From Nonomuraea aurantiaca (lineage in GTDB: Bacteria; Actinomycetota; Actinomycetes; Streptosporangiales; Streptosporangiaceae), in NCBI RefSeq assembly GCF_020215705.1, contig NZ_JAIWNB010000012.1, positions 248,001 to 312,000 on the forward strand: a stretch of DNA of 64,000 bases, read 5' to 3'. The notes below the pieces were generated by a model. That model worked only from the letters and a program-made list of their open reading frames with translations, was not told where the DNA came from and did not search any database. A program made the translations under genes and the position numbers. Below, piece after piece: positions 51,982 through 60,639 of this stretch (positions within the stretch are counted from its first letter, which is position 1; each line of letters begins with the position of its first letter).

Positions 51982-54072
51982 TTATTCCGTGCTGTTCGCC
52001 GCCTGTAGGGCATCCAGGTTTCGCCGGGTGGCCCGGGTGCTTGGATGATCTGGGCCGAGCACCTCCAGCTTGGCCGCCAGGACCGCACGGAACTCCCGCT
52101 CGGCCTGGCCATACCGGCCCTGCGCGACCAGCACGGTGGCGATCTCGTGGCGGGTGGCCAAGGTGTCGGGGTGGCGCTCGCCGAGCACCTCTAGCTTGGC
52201 CGCCAGGACCGCACGGTAGTCCTGCTCGGCCTGGCCATACCGGCCCTGCGCGGCCAGCGCGTAGGCGATCGCGTGGCGGGTGGTCAGGGTGTCGGGGTGG
52301 TGCTCGCCGAGCACCTCCACCGTCACCGCCAGGACCGCACGGAACTCCTGCTCGGCCTGGCCATGCCGACCCTGCGCGACCAGCATCCGCGCGATCGCGT
52401 GGCGGGTGGCCAGGGTGTCGGGGTGGCGCTCGCCGAGCACCTCCATCTCCATCGCCAGGAGCGCACGGAACTCCTGCTCGGCCTGGCCATGCCGACCCTG
52501 CGCGGCCAGCACGTTGGCGATCGCGTGGCGGGTGGCCAGGGTGTCGGGGTGGCGCTCGCCGAGCACCTCCAGCCGCACCGCCAGGACCGCACGGAACTCC
52601 TGCTCGGCCTGGCCATGCCGACCCTGCGCGACCAGCATCCGCGCGGCGAAGTATGCCGCCGTGGCGGCCTGGGATCTGGCCGCGCTGTCGGCCGAGGGCT
52701 GAGCCTGAATCGCGGCACGGAGAAAAAGCGCGTGTGGGATGAGCGCCTGCCACAGCGGCCACGTCGGTGGATCTTCAGGAAGGCCCGTTTCCTCGGACAA
52801 GGCCGCCGCCTCAGCAAGCGCGGCGGCCAACCGCGTCATGGCGGCATCCACGAGCCGGCCGGGTTCCAGACGGCCGGCGCCGGCATCACGAACGAGGGGA
52901 TGCACCAGCGCGGCCGGGACCGCATCGGTGGTACGCAGATCGATCAGGGCGTAGTCGGCCAGCGCACGCAACGTCTCCCAGATCGCCGTCCCGGTGATGC
53001 CGGCAAACGCAGGGGAGTCGGCCAGCACCTCCGGGCGCAGCAGCAGCTCGTAAGGCACCGGCGCGTCGGCGAAGCAGGCCAGCAACGTCAGCAACGGTTG
53101 TGCGTAGGGGACGCCGGTGCGTGCGAGCTGGTCCAGCGACAACCGCCAGGTCTGCGCCACGAGCGTCAGCGCCCGCTGCTGCGACAGCCCTCCGGCCTGC
53201 TGCGGGTGGTCGTGCAGAAGCTGCAGGTACTGGGTGAAGGTCGCCGGGGCATCGGGGTCGGCGAAGGCGGCCGGAACCGTGGAGGTGTGGCCCAGATAGG
53301 CGCCGACCAAGCGCAACGCCAGCGGCAGCCCGTGCAGCCGGGCCGCCAGCACGGCCGCCTCCTGCTCGTTCCCGGCCTGTACGCCGGCGTGGTCGAGCAG
53401 GACCTGGCCGGCGGCCAGGTCCGGCAGGGACCGGACCTGGCGCAGCCGGCACCACGAGCCCCATCGCGAGGCGCGCCCTTCCCGGCTGGTCACCAGGACC
53501 CGCCCGGCCGAGCGCCGGTCAGCCGGCGGACGCACCCAGCCGGTGCCCCGCCGCAGATCACCCGGCCCGTCCAACAGGGAAAGGTCGTCGGCGTTGTCAA
53601 TGACCAGCAACCAGCGGTCCGGTTGCCGCTCCAACCGATCCCAGAGCAGGTCTGCGGCGTCGCCCTGGCCAAGCTCCTCGGCGCTCACCCCCAGCCGGCG
53701 GGCCAGCGCGCGCATGCCCGCCACCAACTGCGTGATACTGGCGGCCGAAATCCACCACACCGGCTCACCCCGCTGCGCCGCCGCGTGCGCGGCCTCCACC
53801 GCGGTCCTGGTCTTGCCGCACCCGCCCAGCCCGTGCAGCACCAGCACGCCGTGAAAACCCTCCAGCACCGCCACCAGGTCCTCGCGGCCACGCAACGGCA
53901 GGCCCGGATCCCGGCCGCCCAGCGGCGGCGCGATGGACACCGCCTCATCCGGCGGATTGCCATCGGCGGCGAAGCTGACGTGCTGGACGCCGCCGTACTG
54001 CACCGCCTGACGGGCATGATCGTGCCCCGCGACGCTCTGCCGCCCCGGCAGGGGCAGATCAGGACCGCTCAT
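51982..54072 (-). CDS. NB-ARC-type NTPase with tetratricopeptide repeats
   Basis: A 696-residue STAND-like protein. A short N-terminal motif shared with the upstream gene product (residues 18-34), then a nucleotide-binding module (Walker A GLGGCGKT at 81-88, Walker B WLLVIDNADDL, GLPLALRL motif), a helical region, and five 42-residue TPRs (AQGRHGQAEQEFRAVLA ... LGERHPDTLATRH). STAND NTPases act as switches in signalling, defence and secondary metabolism: TPRs sense, the NTPase oligomerises. ATG 54072 overlaps the upstream gene by 14 bases. Confidence 0.85.
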   Translation of the reverse strand: MSGPDLPLPGRQSVAGHDHARQAVQYGGVQHVSFAADGNPPDEAVSIAPPLGGRDPGLPLRGREDLVAVLEGFHGVLVLHGLGGCGKTRTAVEAAHAAAQRGEPVWWISAASITQLVAGMRALARRLGVSAEELGQGDAADLLWDRLERQPDRWLLVIDNADDLSLLDGPGDLRRGTGWVRPPADRRSAGRVLVTSREGRASRWGSWCRLRQVRSLPDLAAGQVLLDHAGVQAGNEQEAAVLAARLHGLPLALRLVGAYLGHTSTVPAAFADPDAPATFTQYLQLLHDHPQQAGGLSQQRALTLVAQTWRLSLDQLARTGVPYAQPLLTLLACFADAPVPYELLLRPEVLADSPAFAGITGTAIWETLRALADYALIDLRTTDAVPAALVHPLVRDAGAGRLEPGRLVDAAMTRLAAALAEAAALSEETGLPEDPPTWPLWQALIPHALFLRAAIQAQPSADSAARSQAATAAYFAARMLVAQGRHGQAEQEFRAVLAVRLEVLGERHPDTLATRHAIANVLAAQGRHGQAEQEFRALLAMEMEVLGERHPDTLATRHAIARMLVAQGRHGQAEQEFRAVLAVTVEVLGEHHPDTLTTRHAIAYALAAQGRYGQAEQDYRAVLAAKLEVLGERHPDTLATRHEIATVLVAQGRYGQAEREFRAVLAAKLEVLGPDHPSTRATRRNLDALQAANSTE
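52030..52665 (-). repeat. Five 126-bp tandem repeats encoding TPRs
   Basis: Five consecutive near-identical 126-bp (42-codon) units in the 3' part of the NB-ARC gene. High DNA identity between units, including silent positions, points to recent expansion or homogenisation. Confidence 0.85.
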
Positions 54073-54523
54073 CGCTCTGCTCGCCGAGCCGGTTCTCCTC
54101 CCCACCGCCGAAGGAGACGTTCTGGACGCCGTGCCCCTGCACCGCCTGCTGGGCGTGGTCGAATCCGAGCACCTGTTGGCGCACCTGCCCCGAGGACCCG
54201 GGCGCCCGCGCGCCGAGCGCCGTCACCAGCGCCCGCAGATCGGCCTCCACGGCCGGATCGTCTTCCAGCAGATCGCTCAGCCGCAACCGCCACGCCGCCT
54301 CCTGATCGGCTCGAGCCCGCTCCAAGGCCGCATCACTCTTGCCGGCCAGTTCCCGCCGCGAACGCTCCAGCCGCTGCTCGACGACATCCTGCTGCTCCGG
54401 CTCGCCCCGGCCCAGCAGCCGGGCGAACCCCTGCTTGGCCGCCGTCCACGCATCGGTGCTCATCGCCGACACCAGCGCGGTACCCCCCGCCGCCGCCAGC
54501 GCCGCTAACGCCTCACTCAACAT
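54059..54523 (-). CDS. Small partner protein of the NB-ARC/TPR gene
   Basis: A 154-residue protein: hydrophobic N-terminus (ALAALAAAGGTALVSAM), a charged coiled-coil-like middle (VVEQRLERSRRELAGKSDAA) and a C-terminal motif at 122-138 (DHAQQAVQ-GHGVQ-NVSF) nearly the same as residues 18-34 of the following NTPase. Similar small proteins recur next to NB-ARC/TPR genes in actinomycetes, function unknown. The shared motif suggests heterotypic assembly or a common ligand. Confidence 0.7.
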   Translation of the reverse strand: MLSEALAALAAAGGTALVSAMSTDAWTAAKQGFARLLGRGEPEQQDVVEQRLERSRRELAGKSDAALERARADQEAAWRLRLSDLLEDDPAVEADLRALVTALGARAPGSSGQVRQQVLGFDHAQQAVQGHGVQNVSFGGGEENRLGEQSDERS

Positions 54524-54918
54524 CCCAGCCCCCTCATCCTGCTTCCATCCTGGCTCCCGTGTCCGGCTATCGCCACGAACACGTTCCGCATTACTCCGAT
54601 AACCGACCGATCATGACCCAAGGTTCCCGATCACAAGGTCGCACGCCCCCGGTGCATACGAGGCGACTCCAGCAGTCCATCCGTAAACGACCGTTTCCGG
54701 GACCCATGCACCATTGTTTATGCAGCTCAGCGCCATATTGACTGTGGGCTGCGCCATGGAGCGGAAAGCGAATGGGCGACGCGTTCAATGCGGCATGGCG
54801 TCAACTAGCCGTACGCTTGCCCCAAGCCATCTCAGGCGACCTTGGCATTCCCCGGGAGTTCCGGCCGGACGCCCGGAAAGCCGACCAACCGGGAGCCGTC
54901 CTCAGCCAGAGGATCTCG
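54524..54918. other. 395-bp intergenic region without recognised genes
   Basis: Contains the promoter side of the NB-ARC operon and the 3' flank of a truncated aldo/keto reductase gene. I found no convincing coding frame, hairpin or RNA gene; codon bias is weak. Confidence 0.5.
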
Positions 54919-55866
54919 TCATTGGCCGGAAGGGAGATGAGGAGGCCCAGTGTCCCAAGGGCACGCCGCCCCCCGGGAGCATCCGAGGGCGCCGAGTGTG
55001 TCTTTGAGCTGCTCGGCGGTTCTGGCGCCCAGGATCGGGTGTACGGCTTGCGAGCGTGCGCGGGTCCAGGCGATCGCCACCTGCGCGGAGGAGGCGCCGA
55101 GGTCATCTGCGGCCTCCTGCACTGCTTGGGCGACGGTGCGGTCTCGGGCTCCGAGAGAGCGTGGGTTGATCCGTGTGCCCTGGCGCGGTCCCGTCGAGGA
55201 GGTGAATGTGCCGGACAGGACGCCGTGGGCGAGCGGCCCCCAGGCGGCGACCGTAAGTCCGAACGTCTGGGCCATGGGCAGCAGTTCGCGTTCGATGTCG
55301 CGATTGAGCAGGCTGTATGGGGCTTGGATGGCCGCCAACGGGGTCCAGCCGCGCCACTCGGCCAGCGTGTTGGCGTGGGCGATGACCCAGGCCGGCGCGT
55401 CGGACATGCCGACGTAGAGGATCTTTCCAGCGCGTACGGCGTCATCCAGCGCCCGCATGGTCTCCTCGACCGGGGTGTGCCTGTCCCACAGGTGGACCCA
55501 GTACAGGTCGAGGTAGTCGGTGCCCAGTCGCCGCAGGCCGGCCTCCAGCGACAGGGTGAGGTTCTTGCGGTGGCTGCCGGCGGCGTTGGGGTCGCCGCCG
55601 TCGCGCGAGACGGCGTACTTGCTGGCGACCACGAACCGGTCGCGACGACCCGCCAACAGTTCGCCCAGGATGGTCTCGCTCCGGCCACCGGAGTAGAAGT
55701 TCGCGGTGTCGATGACGTTGCCGCCCGCTTCGCCGTACAGCTCGAGAATGCGGCGGGCCTCCTGCGGCGAGGCGCCGATCTGCTCCTCGCCGAACGTCAT
55801 CGCGCCGAGGAAGACCTCGGAGACCCGCAGCCCGGTACGGCCCAGCAACCGGTAGCGCATGCTCAC
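54919..55866 (-). CDS. Aldo/keto reductase with altered C-terminus
   Basis: A 315-residue AKR: YRLLGRTGLRVSEVFLGAMT at the N-terminus, DTANFYSGG (Asp/Tyr), VVASKYAV (Lys), YWVHLWD (His), HPILGARTAEQLKDTLGAL cofactor segment. After LGALG the expected final about 20-30 residues are replaced by CSRGAACPWDTGPPHL, suggesting that the 3' end was lost in a rearrangement. GTG start overlaps the stop of the FMN reductase gene (GTGA), so the two are co-translated. Confidence 0.82.
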   Translation of the reverse strand: MSMRYRLLGRTGLRVSEVFLGAMTFGEEQIGASPQEARRILELYGEAGGNVIDTANFYSGGRSETILGELLAGRRDRFVVASKYAVSRDGGDPNAAGSHRKNLTLSLEAGLRRLGTDYLDLYWVHLWDRHTPVEETMRALDDAVRAGKILYVGMSDAPAWVIAHANTLAEWRGWTPLAAIQAPYSLLNRDIERELLPMAQTFGLTVAAWGPLAHGVLSGTFTSSTGPRQGTRINPRSLGARDRTVAQAVQEAADDLGASSAQVAIAWTRARSQAVHPILGARTAEQLKDTLGALGCSRGAACPWDTGPPHLPSGQ

Positions 55867-56474
55867 GCCGCCACTGCTGGACCAGCTGCCTCGCGGAGCT
55901 TCTTCAGGGCGCCCGACCAGGCGATGACCTCATCCAGCAGCTCGTTCAGGGTCGGCTCCTGGTGCGGTCCGGGAGCGATGATGCCGGGCTCGGCCGGGTC
56001 GGTGATCTCGAAGTCGGTGAAGGCCGACAGCGCGACCTGGGTGCGCACGTTGGCCACCTGAAGCTCGGTCATGACCTGCCGCAGGTGCTCCACGGCGCGC
56101 ACGCCGCCGTGCACACCGTGGCTGACGAAGCCGGCGGCCTTGTTGTTCCACTCGGCGTACAGGAAGTCGATGGCGTTCTTCAGCGCGGCCGGAGCCGAGT
56201 GGTTGTACTCGGGGGTGACGATGACGAAGCCGTCGAAGGAGGCGATGGTCTGGGCCCACCGGTTGGTGTGGGGGTGGTGGTAGTCACCGAACAGGGCGGG
56301 CAGGGGCTCGTCCAGGACCGACAGGCCGTATTCGGCCAGGTCGACGACCTCGAAGGCGGCCTCTCCTGCGGTGACGGCGGGGTGGTGGGCGGCGATCTCG
56401 GCGACCCAGCGGGCCGCGACTGCGGTACGGCGGCGCGGGCGGGTACTGCCGATGACGATGGCGATCCTGATCAT
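55863..56474 (-). CDS. NADPH-dependent FMN reductase-type flavoprotein
   Basis: A 203-residue flavodoxin-fold protein (IRIAIVIGSTRPRRRTAVAA phosphate loop; FVIVTPEYNHSAPAALKNAI). Reduces FMN, quinones or azo compounds with NADPH. GGAGAG before ATG 56474. Operon with an aldo/keto reductase and divergent from a TetR regulator, the likely repressor. Confidence 0.9.
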   Translation of the reverse strand: MIRIAIVIGSTRPRRRTAVAARWVAEIAAHHPAVTAGEAAFEVVDLAEYGLSVLDEPLPALFGDYHHPHTNRWAQTIASFDGFVIVTPEYNHSAPAALKNAIDFLYAEWNNKAAGFVSHGVHGGVRAVEHLRQVMTELQVANVRTQVALSAFTDFEITDPAEPGIIAPGPHQEPTLNELLDEVIAWSGALKKLREAAGPAVAA

Positions 56475-56578
56475 GTGTGTCTCTCCTCCATGCGTGCCGC
56501 TGGGTGCGGCATGAGGTAAAGTACAACGTGCATAGCAAAAAGTAAAACGATGACTGTAAACATGCTGGAGATGCTGGA

Positions 56579-57223
56579 ATGACCAGGGAAAACACCACCA
56601 AGCCGCGCCCGCGCGGGGGACTGGTAGGCAAGCGGCAGGCGATTCTGGATGGCGCCCTGGCGGTGTTCGCCCGCGACGGCTACACCCGCGCCAGCATCGA
56701 CGCGATCTCCGCCGAGGCGGGCGTGTCCACCCGGACGATCTACAACCACTTCACCGACAAGTCCGGGTTGTTCCTGGCCGTGATCCAGGAGAGCGCCACC
56801 CGGGCGGCCGACGTCCAGATCGCCGTCATCGACCGCCACCTGCGCAAGGTCACCGACCTCGAGGCCGACCTCGTCGAGTTCGGGTTGGACTGGGTGACGC
56901 CGAGGCCCGACAGCGCCGCACACTTCTCCCTGGTCGGCCAGATCAACGCCGAAGCTGGCCACATCCCTCAGGAAGCGATCGACGCCTGGCAGGAGACCGG
57001 GCCGCGACGCGTCCGCCGCGAGCTGGCCGGCCATCTGCGACAGCTGGCCGAGCGGGGGCTGCTGCGCATCGACGACCCCGACCGCGCGGCCCTGCACCTG
57101 CTGCTGCTGATCTCAGCCGGACTGCCGGCCCACCACGCCGCGCTCTCCGCCGATGAGCTCACCGCGACGGTCACCGCGGGCATCCACACCTTCCTGTACG
57201 GTCACCTTCGCCGAGACGGGTAG
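56579..57223 (+). CDS. TetR-family repressor
   Basis: A 214-residue regulator: GALAVFARDGYTRASIDAIS, AGVSTRTIYNHFTDKSGLF helix-turn-helix and an AefR-like C-terminal domain. Divergent from the FMN reductase/AKR operon across about 100 AT-rich bases (56475-56578), where it probably binds; I see GTAAAxx direct repeats there but no clean dyad. Confidence 0.9.
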   Translation: MTRENTTKPRPRGGLVGKRQAILDGALAVFARDGYTRASIDAISAEAGVSTRTIYNHFTDKSGLFLAVIQESATRAADVQIAVIDRHLRKVTDLEADLVEFGLDWVTPRPDSAAHFSLVGQINAEAGHIPQEAIDAWQETGPRRVRRELAGHLRQLAERGLLRIDDPDRAALHLLLLISAGLPAHHAALSADELTATVTAGIHTFLYGHLRRDG

Positions 57224-57225
57224 AT

Positions 57226-57242
57226 GGCCGGCGAAGCCGGCC
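57226..57242 (+). terminator. Short hairpin after the TetR gene
   Basis: A 7-bp stem GGCCGGC / GCCGGCC with a GAA loop immediately after the TetR stop codon. Confidence 0.55.
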
Positions 57243-57367
57243 TGTGCCGATCCAATCGGGCCCGCCCAGGTCGAGGTGCCGACGGTCTGCGGTGCATCCG
57301 TTCGAAGTTGTGGCGGCGCTCGATCGAATCCGGCCAGGTCGACGGACTGACACCGCCAAGCCGTGAT

Positions 57368-58240
57368 CTACGCCTGATCGCCCGTCTGGACTGGACCGGT
57401 GTTTTCGCCGAGAGGCAGGCGCTTGGCCACGTCGAGCCGTACCTCGCCGTAGGGCTGGACATGCTGCCAGAACAGAGGAGTCAGCCCACGCCGGTCGGCA
57501 GGCTTGAGCAGCTTCGCCATGGCGGGATCGGCGAGGACGTCTTGCAGCATCAGGGTGTTGATGCAGACGAGCGCCGCCTGGAGGATCCGCAGGCATAAGA
57601 CGGTCATCTCCAACTCCTCGCGCCGGTTGGTGGCGATGTCGCCGCCCTTGCCGTAGAAGATCACCGAGTTTGCTCCGTTGGAGGACTCCACGACGTTGAG
57701 CCCTTCCTGGATCTCTCGCTGCAGCTCGCGCAGCCGCAGGTAGCGGGCGACGAAGATGGCCTTCTGCGCGCGGCCGACCTCCAGCATGGCTTGGTAGGTC
57801 GGGTGGGAGGCGGAGTCGGTGAACCGGCGCAGGATCGCCTCCGTCGCCGCGGTGCCCTGCTTGATGGCCGTCGCGTATTTGATCATCTGGTCGTAGTTCT
57901 GTTCGATCAGGTCCCAGCTGATCGGCCGGGTCATCGCCGGGGTCAGCCGCGCGTACAGATCGCCCTCTCCGCTCTCCACCCGGTACAGCTTGACCTTGTT
58001 GATCTGCTTGATGCGCGGCAGCAGGTCGAAGCCCAGGAGCCTGGTCACACCGAACCCGATTTCCGTTTGGCCGTGGGAGTCGACGTAGTTGCCCTCGACC
58101 TTCATCGTGGTGCCGTGCCGTGCCGCGCCCTCGATCATCGCGTGCACCTCCGAGGCCGACGCGCGCAGGGTCTGGGAGTGCACCACCATGGATCCGCGCT
58201 CGATATGCCAGTAGATGAGGATGCCGCGGCCTCGTTACCT
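57368..58240 (-). pseudogene. Tn3-family transposase, C-terminal remnant
   Basis: Encodes only the last about 290 residues of a Tn3-type DDE transposase (GILIYWHIERGSMVVHSQTL; VSGxxx replaced by GNYVDSHGQTEIGFGVTRLL; ESSNGANSVIFYGKGGDIAT; LTPLFWQHVQPYGEVRLDVA). A full protein is about 1,000 residues; the N-terminal two thirds are missing upstream of about 58240. I found no terminal inverted repeats. It marks the left side of a decayed mobile region. Confidence 0.85.
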
Positions 58241-58632
58241 TGGAGCTGGCAAGAATTCAAGAGGCGTAAGACACCGGTTCCTCGCGTATACCTTCCCGTC
58301 TCGCTCAACGGGCCCGGCCCATCCGGTAGTGCTGGACCGACCCGACTTTGTCGAGGCTGCTCCCACCCTCCCCGGTGATCCCCGGATCAGGCTGCCTCCA
58401 GCTTCACCCCACCGCTACGACGGCAGAACCACGGTGGCCTTTCACCTCCGTTCGGACAAACAGCGCTTTCCATGGCGCACTGACAGCGTTCTTACCGGCA
58501 CCCCCACACCGTGGAAGACCTGCTGGGCCGGCCCGCGTTCACCTTCGCCGACTGGGCACGCGACAACAGCCACACATTCTTCACAGCACGTACTGGGGGT
58601 GCGTGAGCGCCGCGTCCCGGCCGCTCGGCGCG
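58241..58632. other. 392-bp rearranged region with a gene fragment
   Basis: Between the Tn3 remnant and the YVTN gene. It holds the C-terminal scrap of an NmrA-like gene (58502-58606) and otherwise sequence without coherent coding frames. Confidence 0.5.
58502..58606 (+). pseudogene. C-terminal fragment of an NmrA-type oxidoreductase
   Basis: A 34-codon stretch ending in TGA (58604-58606) reads PHTVEDLLGRPAFTFADWARD, which looks like the end of NAD(P)H-binding NmrA-family proteins. No upstream portion is present. Confidence 0.4.
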
Positions 58633-59700
58633 TCAACGGTAGTGCCCGATCGCCACACTGGTGGGATTTGCGCCGAGGGGGATGGTGCCGGTGATGGAGT
58701 TGGTCGCCGTGTCGATCACCACCACACTCTTGGACGACAGGTCTGTGACATAAGCACGGCCGCCGTCCGGCGTGATCGCCACGTCCAAGGGCTCCTCGAC
58801 AGTGATGGTGGCGGTGACGGTGTTGGTCGCGGTGTCGATCACCTGTACGGTGCCCGGTCCCGGCTCCGGCGTCCCGCCCTCCTCCCCACCCCCGCCTGGA
58901 TCATGGGTGTTGGTGACGTATACCCGGCTGCTGTCCGGCGTGATCGCCACACCGCCGGGCCAGTCGTCGCCGGGGATTTCGGCGATTGTGGAATTGGTGG
59001 CCGCGTCCAAGGCCAGCACGTATTTGGCGTCGGGAACCGAGATGTACACCCGGCTGCCGTCCGGGGTGATCGCCACGTCCAACAGCTGGTCGAGGAACAT
59101 GCCCCGGCGGTCAATGGGGGTGTTGGTCGCCGTGTCGAACACGTCTATGCCGCTGCCGGTGATGTAGGCGCGGCCACCGTCCGGACTGATCGCCACGTGC
59201 TGCGGCCATTGCACACCAGAGATGGTGGCGATGACGGTGTTGGAGCCCGTGTCGATCACGGACACGGTATTCGACTGCGCATTGGTGACATAGGCGCGGC
59301 TGCCGTCCGGGTTGATCGCCACCCCACTGGGCGAGTCACCGACGGGGATGGTGGCCCGTACGTTGTTGATCACCGACACGGTGTTCGAGCCCGTATTGAC
59401 GATATAGCCGTGACGGCCGTCCGGGGTGATCGCCACGTCGCTTGGAGAGTTGCCGACGGGGATGGTGGCGATGACGGTGTTCGTCTTCGTGTCGATCACC
59501 GCCACGAAGCCGGACTTGAGAGTGACGTACGCGAACTCCACCAGCGGCGCGGCGGCAGCAGCCGGGCCGGGTACGGCCGATGGCAACAGCAGCACGACAA
59601 TGGCCGACCCGACCGCGAGACGCCGCATACCGGACGGCCGCACGCCGCACCGCCGCTCGCGGCGGCGCGAGCAGCACATCCTGATCAACTCCGTGAACAT
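58633..59700 (-). CDS. Secreted YVTN-repeat beta-propeller protein
   Basis: A 355-residue exported protein: signal peptide (LAVGSAIVVLLLPSAVPG) and about seven 42-residue YVTN/NHL-like blades with the recurrent VIDTATNTVxATIPVG and DVAITPDGxRAYVTN pattern. Blades form a beta-propeller; function is likely surface binding. A GxGE-rich loop (GGGGEEGGTPEPGPG) interrupts blade five. The GAGGGG site before ATG 59700 decides the start, though the frame continues open upstream to 60108 through unrelated sequence. Confidence 0.85.
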   Translation of the reverse strand: MFTELIRMCCSRRRERRCGVRPSGMRRLAVGSAIVVLLLPSAVPGPAAAAAPLVEFAYVTLKSGFVAVIDTKTNTVIATIPVGNSPSDVAITPDGRHGYIVNTGSNTVSVINNVRATIPVGDSPSGVAINPDGSRAYVTNAQSNTVSVIDTGSNTVIATISGVQWPQHVAISPDGGRAYITGSGIDVFDTATNTPIDRRGMFLDQLLDVAITPDGSRVYISVPDAKYVLALDAATNSTIAEIPGDDWPGGVAITPDSSRVYVTNTHDPGGGGEEGGTPEPGPGTVQVIDTATNTVTATITVEEPLDVAITPDGGRAYVTDLSSKSVVVIDTATNSITGTIPLGANPTSVAIGHYR

Positions 59701-59840
59701 CGCAACCCCTCGGCCGGATAGGTCCCCCTCTATCCCGTCCAGGCATGGCGACGGCTGACCGGCACACCATCTTGGCCCTCCAGAACGAAACCTTGACCCG
59801 CCAACGGGCCGCTGTTTCGTCCCGGACAGAACGGATCGTG

Positions 59841-60108
59841 GCCTGGATATGCCGATCTGCGTCTGTCTGCGGCGCGGGTCGCAGGCTGCGGTGATTTCGG
59901 CGGTGCCGCCGTCGACGGCGTACTCGTGGGAGACGACGGCGACGTGCCACTGCTTGACGGTGTGCGCGTCGGGGCGCTTCAGAAAGCGCGCGTCGCGGTA
60001 TCCGGCGATGCGGCGGCCGCCCCGGAGGAGGGGCGCGCCGTGCTCGCTGTCGGGGAGGATGTCGTAGCGGTCGCCTGTCCACTCGACGCTGGCGGGGCAG
60101 GTGGTCAC
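59841..60108 (-). pseudogene. 5' part of a small plasmid/phage-like gene, run into the YVTN locus
   Basis: GTG 60108 overlaps the stop of the preceding gene (GTGA) and opens a frame starting TTCPASVEWTGDRYDILPDS, HGAPLLRGGRRIAGYRDARF, KQWHVAVVSHEYAVDGGTAE. After about 59841 the sequence changes character and reads on, without stop, into the YVTN gene. I infer that this gene lost its 3' end in a rearrangement. The family is not recognised. Confidence 0.45.
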
Positions 60109-60275
60109 TCGTCTTCCTCCCAGGTCAGTCCGTACCGCACGTTCGTGTGGGGTTGTCCGGGGTGTTCTGCTGGCAGGAAGCAGTCGATTTCGCCGGGGTA
60201 CGGGGAGCCTGGGATGGTCCAGACCTTCGCAGGCGGGGCCGCCTTGGCGGGCGGCTTCTTCCTGGTGACCGTCAC
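60105..60275 (-). CDS. Small hypothetical protein in an overlapping gene chain
   Basis: A 56-residue protein (VTVTRKKPPAKAAPPAKVWT ... FLPAEHPGQPHTNVRYGLTW, ending EEDE). Its GTG start overlaps the stop of the upstream frame (GTGA at 60275-60272), and its stop overlaps the next GTG (60108-60105). Tight GTGA chaining of tiny genes is typical of actinomycete integrative elements and phages. Unknown function. Confidence 0.5.
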   Translation of the reverse strand: MTVTRKKPPAKAAPPAKVWTIPGSPYPGEIDCFLPAEHPGQPHTNVRYGLTWEEDE

Positions 60276-60562
60276 GGCCTCAGGGTGTCAAGGGCGTGCC
60301 GGTGCCAGGTCGACCAGGCGTGACCATCGGCATCACGCATCGCCTCCACGGTGTCCCGCGCGGCTGGATCCAACTACTCACGCGCTCGGTCGGGCAGGGT
60401 CAGCACCTCCGGGCCGCGCCGGGCCGCCAGGTAGGACCGGGCCAGATGCACCAGGTTCGCCGTGGGGGTGATCTCCCGCACACCGACGGGCGCGGTGATC
60501 CGTTTGCTGGGCGCGATCATCTCGGCGTCGCATGCGCCGGCATCGCATCCCAGCCACGCCAT
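60272..60562 (-). pseudogene. Small gene interrupted by an apparent nonsense codon
   Basis: ATG 60562, with an AGGGA site, encodes AWLGCDAGACDAEMIAPSKR ... LVHLARSYLAARRGPEVLTL and meets TAG at 60376-60374. The same frame then continues LDPAARDTVEAMRDADGHAW ... LDTLRP to a TGA that overlaps the next gene start by GTGA. A CAG-to-TAG change would explain this; a TTG restart at 60373 would be the alternative. Confidence 0.5.
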
Positions 60563-60639
60563 GTGATCCCTTGCCACCCGCGTTCTCCGTCCTGCGCATC
60601 GTCGCATCCTGCCAGGTAGAGCAATTTGAGAGGGAATTG

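Noticed and set aside
52030..52665. Possible CRISPR array or satellite repeat
   Set aside because: Units are 126 bp with no unique spacers and encode TPRs in frame.
58633..60108. Single 491-codon gene joining the small plasmid-like frame to the YVTN protein
   Set aside because: A ribosome site and signal peptide begin at 59700, and the upstream part has unrelated composition and an overlap-type start of its own.
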